A stretch of DNA of 29,097 nucleotides, taken from contig UQBS01000037.1 in NCBI GenBank assembly GCA_900539345.1, forward strand, positions 1-29,097, in the 5' to 3' direction. The DNA comes from an uncultured Coriobacteriaceae bacterium (lineage in GTDB: Bacteria; Actinomycetota; Coriobacteriia; Coriobacteriales; UMGS124). The notes under the pieces were generated by a model, which saw nothing but the letters and a program-made list of their open reading frames with translations, was not told where the DNA came from and made no database searches. This document shows, piece by piece, positions 6,423 through 14,989 of this stretch. The number at the start of each line of letters is the position of its first letter. The stretch's first letter is position 1. Position numbers and translations under genes: made by a program.

Positions 6423-8483
6423 ATGGCAAACGCACGCGTGAAGTCAATCGAGGGTCTGCGCGCCTTGGCAATCGCATCCGTGGTGGCATACCACCTGGAA
6501 GTGAACTGGCTGCCAAGCGGCCATATGGGCGTCGTCATGTTCCTCGTGCTGACAGGCTACTTGGTGACCAACTCCATCCTGCGCGAGTTCGACCGCACGG
6601 GCGACGTGAATCTGCCGAGCTTTTGGGGTCGCCGCCTCAAGCGACTCTGGCCTCCCATGGCGGCGATGATCCTCATTGTCTGCGTGGCTTGCATCGCCTT
6701 CAACCACGTGGCCCTCACCAAGATGCGCCCCGACATCCTGCCGAGCCTTCTGTTCTTCGACAACTGGAACTACATCGTGAACGGCCTATCGTACTTCGAC
6801 AAGATCGGCGGCGTCTCTCCACTCACGCACCTGTGGTATTTGGGCGTTGACGTGCAGCTTTGCATCCTGTGGCCGCTCATCCTCACGGTTGGTCTCAAGC
6901 TTTCGCACAACAACAAGGGCGCCATGGCCATTGTCGCGGGCGTGCTCACCCTCGTCTCGGCCGTGCTCATGGCGGCGCTCTACGTGCCCGGAACCGACCC
7001 GAGCCGCGTGTACTACGGCTGCGACACGCGCGCCTTTGCCGTGCTGGCAGGCGCCTTGCTGGCGTTCATGTGGCCCCTAGGCTATATGCCCGTGGTTGGT
7101 CGCAATCTGCTCGTTGAGCAGGTGGGCGTGCGTCGCTTCTCCGACCCCGCCTCGCCGCGTGGCTTTGTGGATCGCCCTGTGTTTGCCCCCTCCACCGCCG
7201 TCGAGGTCTTTGGCTGGGTGGGCCTCGTGGGCCTCATCGTAATCATGGTGGTTGTGCCTCCCACCTCGCAGTTCTTCTATTATGGCGGCATGCTGCTCGC
7301 CACAATCCTCACGTGCCTGCTCATGATGAGCCTGCTGTCGCCCGGGACGCTGCTCAACCGCGCGTTTTCCTGCGCACCCCTGCAGTGGCTCGGCAGCAGG
7401 TCGTTCTCGCTGTACCTGTGGCACTACCCCGTCATCGTGCTCATGGGTGCCACCGGTGGCGCCGCATGGTGGCTGAAGCTCCTGGCAGCAGCCGTGTCGC
7501 TGGGCGTGGCCGAGCTGGCCTGGAGGTTCATCGAGCAGCCCTTGGGCAACAAGGAGCTCATGGCCCGCATTCGCCAGGAGGGTCCCGCGTTCTTCGCACG
7601 CATGCCGCAGGTGGCGGGCACGGGTGCATGCGCATTGCTGCTGGTAGTTGCCACAGTGGGCTGCATCGCAGTACCCGAAGTCACCCTCGTGCCCAAGGAT
7701 GCCATCTCCTCCACCGGCGAGGCCGTGGACAAGGCGCGCGACCTTACGGCCGGCCGCACGAACGCCCAAGGCACCACAGGCCAGGCGGGAGACGGGGCAG
7801 CTGCTCCGGTCGCCACGGCGAATCAGCCCAGCGACATGCCCGTTGTGCAAGAAGTTCCGCCGACCGCCGACGCCAGTGCCGCAGGCACCGAGACGCAAGC
7901 CGCCCAGACACCGGCGCCTGTTTCCCTGCCTGAGGGCGTCATGTCCTTCTCGCTGCACCAGTCCGAGCAGGACAATGCGGCGGGGCTCTACTCCCCCATC
8001 CTCATCGGCGACTCGGTGCCGCCCGAGGACGGCTTCTACGACATTTTCCCCACCGGCTACGAGGATGCCTACGTGGGACGCATGCCCTTCCAGGCGTTTA
8101 GCGTGTTTGCCGACTACGTGTCGCAGGGTGTGGTGGGCAAGGTCGTCGTGTTTGCCTGCTTCTCCAACACGACCCCTGGCATCGACGAGCTCGAGGGCAT
8201 GGTGGCGACGCTTCCCGCAGGTACGCACACCTTCCTCGTGGGCACCGTCAACCCCGACGGCTTCCAGGACGCGGCCAACGCCAACCTCCAGCAGGTGGCC
8301 GACGCCCATGACAACGTGCACTACATCGACTGGCCAAGTGTGTGCGCCGGCAACGAGGAAATCTACCTGTGGGCCGACAACACCCACCTGCGCCCCGAGG
8401 GCGAGCAGGCCTACCTCGACATGATCGGCCGCGCCATCGCCCAGACCATGGTGGACGCCGGCGGCACGGTGGTTCCGAGGTAG
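6423..8483 (+). CDS. OatA-like acyltransferase with C-terminal SGNH domain
   Basis: This membrane enzyme of 686 residues is built like the peptidoglycan O-acetyltransferase OatA. Residues 1 to about 400 are an acyltransferase-3 domain with roughly ten helices: SIEGLRALAIASVVAYH with the conserved His, FLVLTGYLVTNSILRE, FWGRRLKRLWPP and LTHLWYLGVDVQ. A Pro/Ala/Thr-rich linker (about 425-490) leads to an outer SGNH-hydrolase-like domain. Its block I is PILIGDSVPPE, with the catalytic Ser in GDS, and its block V is DNTHL, with the Asp and His. Family members move acetyl groups across the membrane onto MurNAc, giving lysozyme resistance. The acceptor could also be another glycan. The ATG at 6423 has only a weak AGGAAA/GGAAC ribosome site. 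No downstream partner gene is on its strand. Confidence 0.85.
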   Translation: MANARVKSIEGLRALAIASVVAYHLEVNWLPSGHMGVVMFLVLTGYLVTNSILREFDRTGDVNLPSFWGRRLKRLWPPMAAMILIVCVACIAFNHVALTKMRPDILPSLLFFDNWNYIVNGLSYFDKIGGVSPLTHLWYLGVDVQLCILWPLILTVGLKLSHNNKGAMAIVAGVLTLVSAVLMAALYVPGTDPSRVYYGCDTRAFAVLAGALLAFMWPLGYMPVVGRNLLVEQVGVRRFSDPASPRGFVDRPVFAPSTAVEVFGWVGLVGLIVIMVVVPPTSQFFYYGGMLLATILTCLLMMSLLSPGTLLNRAFSCAPLQWLGSRSFSLYLWHYPVIVLMGATGGAAWWLKLLAAAVSLGVAELAWRFIEQPLGNKELMARIRQEGPAFFARMPQVAGTGACALLLVVATVGCIAVPEVTLVPKDAISSTGEAVDKARDLTAGRTNAQGTTGQAGDGAAAPVATANQPSDMPVVQEVPPTADASAAGTETQAAQTPAPVSLPEGVMSFSLHQSEQDNAAGLYSPILIGDSVPPEDGFYDIFPTGYEDAYVGRMPFQAFSVFADYVSQGVVGKVVVFACFSNTTPGIDELEGMVATLPAGTHTFLVGTVNPDGFQDAANANLQQVADAHDNVHYIDWPSVCAGNEEIYLWADNTHLRPEGEQAYLDMIGRAIAQTMVDAGGTVVPR

Positions 8484-8492
8484 GCAGAGCTG

Positions 8493-9155
8493 CTAGCCAT
8501 ACAGCGGCGGCTCCACAACGTCCTCAACTGCGCAACCTAAGGCATGGGCAAGGCGGATAACCGTACCTGCCTCGGCTTTTGCGATGTCGTTTTGTCGCTG
8601 CTCGTAAAGCTGAATCATGCGCAGGCTTACGTCGGTCGCAACGGAAAGTTCAACCTGGGTCAGTCCCCGGTTCTTTCTCAAAGTCTGCAGGCGCGTCGGG
8701 CGACCCCGACGCGCCTTTGTCAGTATCTCGTCAGCGACTTCGGCGAACTTGCTCGCGTCCGCCTCATGCAGCAGGTAGAGATCCACAACCTTACTTGCTG
8801 TCAGACCGTCGGCGACCATGTCGCAAAACCGCTCCGCGCGTGCCCATTGGTACTCGGCAAGCGACCATCCCGCCCAGTACTGAGGGCCGAAACCTTCTCG
8901 CGTGGCAGGCTCGGGCAGTGATGCGACATCGCAGCCCGAGCGCTGCAAGACTTTACTAGCGAGCTCGGGACCCGAAAGGCCGGCCACATAGCTGGGGTTT
9001 CCCCTCTCAAATTGGGTTGCGACACCGGAAGTCAGGAAGTACCCGAAAAAGGTGTCGAGATCGAGGCCGCAATCAAGAGCCGCATACTCCAGCATGCCAC
9101 CCAAATTTGCCATCGCATCATCGAGATAGAGGATGTCGTAAGCAGGCGCTGTCAT
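8493..9155 (-). CDS. HTH (XRE) protein, probable antitoxin and operon repressor
   Basis: This protein of about 220 residues has two parts. The N-terminal part is helical and contains YWAGWSLAEYQWARAERFCDM and VVDLYLLHEADASKFAEVAD, a pattern I remember from gut-bacterial HTH proteins found next to DUF3990 genes. Residues about 155-215 are a Cro/C1-type HTH (LQTLRKNRGLTQVELSVATDVSLRMIQLYE). The ATG at 9155 has AGGGAGG nine bases upstream and overlaps the DUF3990 gene by 38 bases, so it should be made in coupled fashion. A perfect palindrome upstream of the pair is its likely operator. Role as antitoxin is inferred from the overlap, gene order and the partner's family. It could alternatively be only a regulator. 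Confidence 0.75.
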   Translation of the reverse strand: MTAPAYDILYLDDAMANLGGMLEYAALDCGLDLDTFFGYFLTSGVATQFERGNPSYVAGLSGPELASKVLQRSGCDVASLPEPATREGFGPQYWAGWSLAEYQWARAERFCDMVADGLTASKVVDLYLLHEADASKFAEVADEILTKARRGRPTRLQTLRKNRGLTQVELSVATDVSLRMIQLYEQRQNDIAKAEAGTVIRLAHALGCAVEDVVEPPLYG

Positions 9156-9816
9156 TGTTCCACCCCTCCCTAAGCATATCGACGGCATAGAGTCCTTGTG
9201 TTGCCGTCGAAGATTCGCGCTCCTTCTGGAATGCTTCCTTCGCTTGAGCGTTGCGACGCTCTTTGCGCTGGTAAAACACACTGCCATCGGCTGGGATCGC
9301 CTCAACAAACTCAAGTCTTTGAAATGCGCGGGACGAGCGCACCACCACCTGCTCGCCCAACTCCCCCAGCATCATGGCACGACGGAGCTGCTCAAGAGAA
9401 ATGGCACCCGACAGAAAAGCCGAAGCGAAAGCAAAATATGAGTCATCAGCACGATACCCGCGCATGACGTCAGAATCTCGATAGTCCGGTAAGAACACCT
9501 TGGCAAGATACTCAGCCGCCTGTTTGGGAAGGCCGGCAGAAAGCCTCACCATACGGTTGTCGAGAAGGACGGCAAGCCAGTTGAGGACGTTATAGCCCTC
9601 ATCTTCCGACAAATCGAGCACATCGAGACCAGCCAGGTCAAGACGGTATTTGTTGGCATAGCCGCTGTTGCCATCGACGCAGCCCCATTCTTGGGCCATG
9701 GCCAAAGTCTCAGTACAGTAAAACCCCAGGCCATAGTCGTTACGTGGGTTGCCCAGGCCAAACGTCGGGCGCTCGATAACATGCGACGAGCCGTGATACA
9801 GCTCGATTGTCCCCAT
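9118..9816 (-). CDS. DUF3990 protein, ADP-ribosyltransferase-like probable toxin
   Basis: This cytoplasmic protein of 232 residues opens with ELYHGSSHVIERPTF and then DYGLGFYCTETLAMAQEWGC. That is the layout of DUF3990, a family I recall as related to ADP-ribosyltransferase folds: the His of YHGS would bind NAD and the Tyr of GFY would stack on nicotinamide. The late acidic position Q-L-R/E-Q-V-V-V needs structural comparison. Near the C-terminus FVEAIPADGSVFY is also typical. If active it would modify a host target and be toxic without the overlapping HTH protein. The ATG at 9816 has GGAGG six bases upstream; upstream in-frame codons would run through the operator. Both genes form a two-gene unit with its own promoter. 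The target is unknown. Confidence 0.75.
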   Translation of the reverse strand: MGTIELYHGSSHVIERPTFGLGNPRNDYGLGFYCTETLAMAQEWGCVDGNSGYANKYRLDLAGLDVLDLSEDEGYNVLNWLAVLLDNRMVRLSAGLPKQAAEYLAKVFLPDYRDSDVMRGYRADDSYFAFASAFLSGAISLEQLRRAMMLGELGEQVVVRSSRAFQRLEFVEAIPADGSVFYQRKERRNAQAKEAFQKERESSTATQGLYAVDMLREGWNNDSACLRHPLSR

Positions 9817-9828
9817 TGCACACCTCCA

Positions 9829-9856
9829 ACTATCGTTATAACGATAGTATAGTTCA
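9829..9856 (-). promoter_or_regulatory. Perfect 20-bp palindromic operator and -10 of the DUF3990/HTH pair
   Basis: The half-site ACTATCGTTA is repeated as its exact reverse complement without any spacer (9829-9848). It ends a few bases before the Shine-Dalgarno of the DUF3990 gene. On the minus strand a TATACT -10 candidate overlaps the outer edge (9845-9850) and TATAAC lies inside the palindrome, so a bound protein would cover the promoter. No good -35 is visible. The HTH protein of the operon is the obvious candidate repressor. Confidence 0.7.
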
Positions 9857-9883
9857 GTTACATGGGTCAGACCAGGGCTACAC

Positions 9884-9921
9884 ACAAAGAAGGGCGGGCT
9901 CGCATTGCTGCGGGCTCGCCC
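9884..9921 (-). terminator. Terminator candidate after the FtsX-type permease gene
   Basis: GGGCGGGCTCGC (9892-9903) pairs with GCGGGCTCGCCC (9910-9921) around a 6-base loop. On the minus strand two pairs are mismatched, and a TTCTTT tract follows. It separates the permease gene from the DUF3990 promoter. Confidence 0.6.
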
Positions 9922-9956
9922 CTCGTCTATCAGATGGATTCAGCGTAACGCATGAG

Positions 9957-12900
9957 CTACTGCATGCGCAGGGCCTCCACGACATTGTCGGTCTTGGCGT
10001 GCTTGAGGCCATAGGCGCAGGCCAGAAGCGTTACCAGGATGCAGACGGCGAATGCGATGGCCACCGATGCCCAAGGCATGGTAAAGCCAAGTCCCCTGAA
10101 CGAGAGCTGCATGGCGCGGTGGAGCAGCAGCGCCACCACAAACGACACCGCCATACCGCAGATAAGGCCACGGGCGCCAAAACGCACGCACTCCCACATC
10201 ACCATGCGACGCACGCCCGCACGGGACATGCCCACCGACTGCAGCACCGCAAACTCGCGCTGGCGCAGAAGCAGGCTGCTCACAAGCGTGTTGAAGACGT
10301 TTGCTACGGCCACAAGCGCGAGGATTATGGCAAACGAGTACGACAGCGTGTTCACGACCGTCACCATGTCGGTCTGGCTCTTCACTTGCTCGTCCACGTT
10401 AAAGAAGCTGTAACCCAAGAAATCCGAGTCGTTCATGACGTTGTACATCGCACTTGTCGCCTGGGCGGGGTCGTCGGCATCAAAGTAGGCGGCAAAGCCA
10501 AGGGAGCCCCCGTCGATAGTCGCAGCAGCCAGGTTGTCCTGCCCAAACAGCGTCTTTGCAAACGACATCGGCACGATCAGACCAGCCTGGACATTGAGCG
10601 ACATGCCCTGGGGCTTCTCGTCGACAACCGCGCCCACCTCGATGTCGGCAAGGGGCTTGGCGTACTCGGAGCGGGGGTACCTCACGGTTTGGCTAGTATC
10701 GGACGCGTTGGCTTGCGAGTCTGCCCCCGAACCCTCAGAAGATGCGCCCTCATCGGAGGAACCCGAATACTCGTACTCCGACGCAACCATCTCCCAAACA
10801 CCGGCTGCGTCCGCAGCATACGAGCCGTCGCTTGCGTACAGGCTTTCGTACAGCGGCCCACGCGCGGAAGCCTCGGCCGGCAGGTCATAGGAGAAAAGGC
10901 TCACCGTGCCTGTACCTGCGTATTCATGCAGATTCGCGTAGCCCACGCCGCCATTATGGCCGGTCTCGTTGTACGCGAGCGCCTTGGGATGCGAGGCGTC
11001 GAGATACTCGTCGGCGTTCAAACCGAGCTGATCGAGATAGGTGCGGTACGCCTCGTCATCAACGAAAACGAGAGAGGCTTGATATTGGAAGGCACCCGTA
11101 CCGTCGTCATAGCCATAGGCATCGTCGCCGGCCATGGGAACAGGCATTGAAGCCGGCAGGCTTACCAATGCAATAGCGCCTTTACCCTGCACACCTCCGA
11201 CATTGCAAAGCTCCTGGTACACGGCTTGTGCACGAGAAACGTCACCGTCTTGGTCGGAGTACGCCGAGACCGAGATGTCGTAATCGTATTCCTCAGTCGT
11301 GGCACCTGCAATCGCCTTGAGTGCATCGCCGAAGGAGCCCGCCGTGACGAAGAGCACGATGGCGATGGCAAGCGAGGCCGAGGCAACGCGCGCCTTGGCA
11401 GGGCCGCGAGAAGCAGAGCGTGACGCCAGGGCACCCGGCACCCCGAGGATGTGCGCACCCACCTCAAAGGAGCGCGGCTTCCAAGGGTCAGAGGCGCATG
11501 AGCGGGCGCGGCGCAGTTGCCGGCGGGAAAGGCGCACGTCGTTCACGTTGCGCAGGGCCTCGACGGCACTCACGCTGGCCGCGCGGCGCGACGGCACCCA
11601 GGCGCTCAGCATCACGACCACAAGAGCGAGCACGGCAGCGGCGACAAGGGAGACCGGATCGACAGCAAGGGCAAACGGGACCGGGAAATCTGCACCCCCC
11701 AAGGTACTGGTCAGCGGCTCGGAGATGAAGTCAAGCACCACGGCTGATCCGACCACGCCAAGCAAAAGACCAGCAGGAATGCCCACAACAGCAAGCGCCA
11801 GTGCCTCCCAAAACACCATGGCGCGAATCTGGCGCTTGCTCGCGCCAATGGAAGAAAGCAAGCCAAACTGGCGGGTGCGCTCGGCAACCGAAATGGCAAA
11901 GGCGTTGAAGATAAGCGACGCCGAGGCAATGACGATGATCGCACACACGATGCCTGCAAGCTGGTACAACGTCTCCCAAAGAGAGCGACTGTCGGTCATG
12001 AACAGGCAGCGCAGAAGCGAATCGTGCGTGGAAATAGTGATGTCAGTCCCAAGGTACGACTCCACGAGCACCACAAGGTCGCCGACAGTGGAAATCCCCT
12101 GAGTCGCAAGGTACACCGTGTGATCGACCTCCTCGCCCAGGGCACCCTGCGCCGTCACGAGGTCGGCGTCGGCATAGGTGAATGCGGGCGAAAATGCCTG
12201 GATACTCGCCACAACGGTGCCGTCGTAGCTCTGCGAGGGGGCAACGACTTGGCCGGACTCAAGGACAAGCGCAGAGTCGCCGCCGCTCCAGGTGAGGGTC
12301 GCAGACCAGTCGGTGTCGTAGAAGCCCACGACCGTGTACGAGGCCTCGACGCCCGAAGGCACCAGGCCCTCCTCGCCAAAACCGCCAAAGCCCGTGCACA
12401 AATCGAAACGGCGTGCCTCGTCGCCCGCAAGGCTGCGCAAGGCGAGCTCACCCGAGAAGGTGCTGCCGAGCTCGCAAGGCTGGTCGGTGAGCTCGGTCGT
12501 GCCCTGGTACTTCTTGTTGAGAACGATCTCGTGCGAGTTTTGCGGCAGACGGCCATCGCAGAGCTGGATGGTGCAAAGCTGCGTGAGGTTACTGTCGATG
12601 GCCTGAATCTGCAGCTGGGCGGCCACAGCGTCGGTGGGATCTTCTTTGCCAGCATCAAAGGATTGCATCTGGCCCACATAGGTGAGGTCGGTGAGGCCGC
12701 TTACCCGCCCGTCGGAACGAGCCTGAGCAATCGCGTCCTCGTCAGTCGTGGTGACGCTTGCCATCCACGCGCCGTCGCGGGCAAGTTCAACGTCGCGCAT
12801 GTAGGCGGTGAGGCTGCTCACGCACAGAAGCACGGCCGCAAGCAGCGCGCACGACAGCGCGATGCCCATGATGGTGACAATCGAGCAGGCGCGGTTCTTG

Positions 12901-12989
12901 GCAAGGTTGCGCAGGGTGAAGGAACGCACCACATGTGGCCGGACCGCGCCCGCGCCCGCCGTAGCCTGTTCGGTTTTCTTTGCTCCCAT
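9957..12989 (-). CDS. FtsX/MacB-type ABC transporter permease
   Basis: This membrane protein of 1010 residues is the permease partner of the ATPase gene upstream; the two overlap as TAATG. It has two FtsX-type halves with about eight helices. The first helix (SIVTIMGIALSCALLAAVLL, near 40-60) is followed by a large outer region with ISTVGDLVVL. Next is a helix bundle with SVAERTRQFGLLSSIGASKRQIR, the typical FtsX coupling segment. A second long outer region (about 560-860) precedes the last bundle with LLLRQREFAVLQSVGMSRAG. Such permeases usually do not import. They extrude or remove peptides and lipids, or work as sensors with a two-component system, as in the Bce systems. Length is larger than the usual 400-650-residue single permeases because both halves are fused. 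Substrate unknown. Confidence 0.88.
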   Translation of the reverse strand: MGAKKTEQATAGAGAVRPHVVRSFTLRNLAKNRACSIVTIMGIALSCALLAAVLLCVSSLTAYMRDVELARDGAWMASVTTTDEDAIAQARSDGRVSGLTDLTYVGQMQSFDAGKEDPTDAVAAQLQIQAIDSNLTQLCTIQLCDGRLPQNSHEIVLNKKYQGTTELTDQPCELGSTFSGELALRSLAGDEARRFDLCTGFGGFGEEGLVPSGVEASYTVVGFYDTDWSATLTWSGGDSALVLESGQVVAPSQSYDGTVVASIQAFSPAFTYADADLVTAQGALGEEVDHTVYLATQGISTVGDLVVLVESYLGTDITISTHDSLLRCLFMTDSRSLWETLYQLAGIVCAIIVIASASLIFNAFAISVAERTRQFGLLSSIGASKRQIRAMVFWEALALAVVGIPAGLLLGVVGSAVVLDFISEPLTSTLGGADFPVPFALAVDPVSLVAAAVLALVVVMLSAWVPSRRAASVSAVEALRNVNDVRLSRRQLRRARSCASDPWKPRSFEVGAHILGVPGALASRSASRGPAKARVASASLAIAIVLFVTAGSFGDALKAIAGATTEEYDYDISVSAYSDQDGDVSRAQAVYQELCNVGGVQGKGAIALVSLPASMPVPMAGDDAYGYDDGTGAFQYQASLVFVDDEAYRTYLDQLGLNADEYLDASHPKALAYNETGHNGGVGYANLHEYAGTGTVSLFSYDLPAEASARGPLYESLYASDGSYAADAAGVWEMVASEYEYSGSSDEGASSEGSGADSQANASDTSQTVRYPRSEYAKPLADIEVGAVVDEKPQGMSLNVQAGLIVPMSFAKTLFGQDNLAAATIDGGSLGFAAYFDADDPAQATSAMYNVMNDSDFLGYSFFNVDEQVKSQTDMVTVVNTLSYSFAIILALVAVANVFNTLVSSLLLRQREFAVLQSVGMSRAGVRRMVMWECVRFGARGLICGMAVSFVVALLLHRAMQLSFRGLGFTMPWASVAIAFAVCILVTLLACAYGLKHAKTDNVVEALRMQ

Positions 12990-13669
12990 TAGCGAATCGC
13001 CTCGTCGCGCACGATGCGGCCGTCTTCCACGGCCACGATGCGGTCGGCGGTAAGGGCGATGGACTCGTCGTGCGTGATGACCACGAGCGTCTGCCCCAGG
13101 CGCTTGTTGGCGTCGCGCAGGATTGCCATGATCTCGGCCGAGGTACGCGAGTCGAGGTTGCCGGTGGGCTCGTCGGCCAGAAGCACCGCCGGCGAGTTCA
13201 TGAGAGCTCGGCCGATAGCCACACGCTGCTGCTGACCGCCCGAAAGCTGGCTGGGCAGGTGGTCTTCACGTCCCTCCAGGCCCAGCGTCTTCACAAGCTC
13301 GCGCAGGCGTCCCTCGTTGACGGGACGGCCGTCGAGCGCCACGGGCAACGTCATGTTCTCGAGCACGGTGAGGGTGGGAATGAGGTTGAAGAACTGATAG
13401 ACGATGCCCACCTCGCGGCGACGCAGCACCGCAAGCTGCTCGTCGTTGCGCGAGTACACGTCGTTGCCGGCCAGGTAGACGCTGCCTGAGGTGGGACGGT
13501 CCACGCCGCCCATGAGGTGCAGCAGGGTCGACTTACCCGAGCCCGACGAACCCACAATGGCGAGGAACTGACCCTCGGGCACCGAAAGCGTCACGTCGTC
13601 GAGAGCGCGGGTGGCGCAGTCTCCCTTGCCGTACACCTTGGTGAGGTGCTGGATGTTGAGTATGTCCAT
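12989..13669 (-). CDS. ABC transporter ATP-binding protein, MacB/LolD type
   Basis: The 226-residue ATPase powers the adjacent FtsX-type permease. Walker A is GSSGSGKST, the Q-loop is YQFFNLIPTLTVLEN, the signature is LSGGQQQRVAIGRAL, Walker B is VLLADEPTGNLD and the switch His is in VVITHD. The glycine and serine pattern and the YQFFNL-IPTLTVLEN stretch are those of the MacB/LolD/Bce subfamily. The ATG at 13669 has AAAGG seven bases upstream, and upstream in-frame codons would run through the GTGAC repeats. It follows the histidine kinase gene by 120 bases. Given the GTGAC repeats before it, it is probably switched on by the neighbouring response regulator. Confidence 0.93.
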   Translation of the reverse strand: MDILNIQHLTKVYGKGDCATRALDDVTLSVPEGQFLAIVGSSGSGKSTLLHLMGGVDRPTSGSVYLAGNDVYSRNDEQLAVLRRREVGIVYQFFNLIPTLTVLENMTLPVALDGRPVNEGRLRELVKTLGLEGREDHLPSQLSGGQQQRVAIGRALMNSPAVLLADEPTGNLDSRTSAEIMAILRDANKRLGQTLVVITHDESIALTADRIVAVEDGRIVRDEAIR

Positions 13670-13738
13670 GGTTTGCCTTTCATCTAGAGGCGGAAGTACT
13701 TGACGCCTACCACAATGACAGGCCGCACTTTCACGCAG

Positions 13739-13765
13739 GTGACCCGCACGTGACGCATCCGTCAC
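13739..13765 (-). promoter_or_regulatory. GTGAC repeat array upstream of the ABC transporter operon
   Basis: GTGAC begins at 13739 and 13750, and GTCAC at 13761: three pentamers one helical turn (11 bp) apart. The outer pair forms GTGACGC-ATCC-GTCAC (13750-13765). The same GTGACGC-N4-GTCAC arrangement stands upstream of the response-regulator gene. This is the expected binding pattern for an OmpR-family regulator. No clear -10/-35 pair was found nearby. Confidence 0.6.
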
Positions 13766-13789
13766 TTTTGAGGCCTACACCATTGGGTC

Positions 13790-14833
13790 TTACACCACCA
13801 CGCTGGGGAAGGTGAAATCGAAGCGCGCCCCGCCCTCAGGCGCATTCGAGGCACGCAGAGTGCCCCCTTGCGCCGCCATGAGCGACTGGGCGAGCGCAAG
13901 GCCTATGCCGAAGCCCTGAGCCCGGGGGCCGTCAGCCCGCTCCCCTTCCATAGCTGTAGCAGCGGTTTTGCCGCGATAGAAGCGCTCAAACACGTGAGGT
14001 AGGTCCTCAGGGGCGATTCCGGGACCCGTGTCGGTCACGCGGATGCGGCAGGCAAGGGCGTCCTGGCGCACGCTTACACGGATGGCGCCGCCGGTAGGCG
14101 TGTGCTCCATGCAGTTCTTAAGCACGTTCTCCAGAGCCTCGGCCGACCAGGCCATGTCGCCCGTGAAGCGTGGGTCTCCCGCGTAATGGACCTCGCACGT
14201 CACGCCGCGCAGGTCGAGCGCGGCCGCAAGAGGCCCCATGGCCCTCGCCACCACCTGACGCGCCTCGACGCAGGTCGTCTGCACCGTGATGGCACCGGCG
14301 TCTGCCTTTGCGAGCTTGAGCAGGGCGCTGACGAGCCAACCCACACGCTCGATCATCCCCTCGAGCTCGCGCAGGGCCCGCGCGCGAGCGCGCTCGTCGT
14401 CTGTCTCCTGCGCAACGGCCAGGGTGAGGCTCATGGCGGTGAGCGGGGTGCGTATCTGGTGGGACACATCGGCCAGGGCACGCGCCAGGTCGGACTTCTC
14501 CTGCCCCAGGCGCGCCGTCTTCTCGCGCAGGGCATCCATCATCTTCACCAGCTGATTCTTGAGGATGGCCAGGTCACCCTCGCGATAGTCGGCCAAGTCG
14601 ATGGTACGGCCCGAGCGCAGCACCTCGTCTACCTCGCAGGACAGGCGGGCCATCTCGCGATAGCGCCTCTCGGTGACAACCGTAAAGAAGACGACGCCCG
14701 CCGTCCCCGCAACCCCCGCCCATGCGGCGGCGGCCCGACCAGAGGTAGCCAGGGCAATTGCGGCGATGGCGGCCATGCAGGCGCACTCGATCAGAAGGCG
14801 CCTCACAAACGAAGGGTTGTGCAAGGACTGCAT
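13790..14833 (-). CDS. Two-component sensor histidine kinase
   Basis: Full-length kinase of 347 residues. Two membrane helices (about 13-30 and 38-54) are separated by a very short loop, so there is almost no outside sensor domain. This is the topology of intramembrane-sensing kinases that read a transporter. A HAMP-like stretch is followed by the H-box DVSHQIRTPLTAM with His125, the N-box LENVLKNCMEHT, the G1 box DTGPGIAPEDLPHVFERFYRG and G2 GFGIGLALAQSL. The ATG at 14833 has AAAGG eight bases upstream. It follows the response-regulator gene on the same strand after a 156-base spacer that contains a 24-bp tandem repeat. With the ABC pair downstream it forms a sensor/transporter module, perhaps against envelope-active peptides; the stimulus is not shown. 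Confidence 0.93.
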   Translation of the reverse strand: MQSLHNPSFVRRLLIECACMAAIAAIALATSGRAAAAWAGVAGTAGVVFFTVVTERRYREMARLSCEVDEVLRSGRTIDLADYREGDLAILKNQLVKMMDALREKTARLGQEKSDLARALADVSHQIRTPLTAMSLTLAVAQETDDERARARALRELEGMIERVGWLVSALLKLAKADAGAITVQTTCVEARQVVARAMGPLAAALDLRGVTCEVHYAGDPRFTGDMAWSAEALENVLKNCMEHTPTGGAIRVSVRQDALACRIRVTDTGPGIAPEDLPHVFERFYRGKTAATAMEGERADGPRAQGFGIGLALAQSLMAAQGGTLRASNAPEGGARFDFTFPSVVV

Positions 14834-14893
14834 GAGCAGGACCTTTCATCAGCAGGGATACTGAGGGACTGCGAGGACGGGACCGAACGAGAA

Positions 14894-14973
14894 CCGTCGG
14901 GCTGCCGAGCTGGCAGGCCGTCGGGCTGCCGAGCTAGCAGGCCGTCGGGCTGCCGTGCCGTTGGGCCGTCGGG
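14894..14973. repeat. 24-bp tandem repeat between response regulator and kinase genes
   Basis: Three full units (14894-14917, 14918-14941, 14942-14965) and a partial fourth begin with CCGTCGGGCTGCC. The third unit differs in its second half. The array fills about half of the 156-base gap between the two genes. Its period is a multiple of three, but it lies after the regulator's stop codon, so it is not part of either protein. Confidence 0.85.
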
Positions 14974-14989
14974 ACAAGCAAGCCCACGC

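Noticed and set aside
7077..8387. Minus-strand open frame inside the O-acetyltransferase gene
   Set aside because: His/Gly/Arg-rich translation without recognisable motifs; the plus strand encodes a complete two-domain enzyme.
14894..14973. Possible CRISPR array
   Set aside because: The units are directly adjacent with no spacers and no cas genes are nearby.
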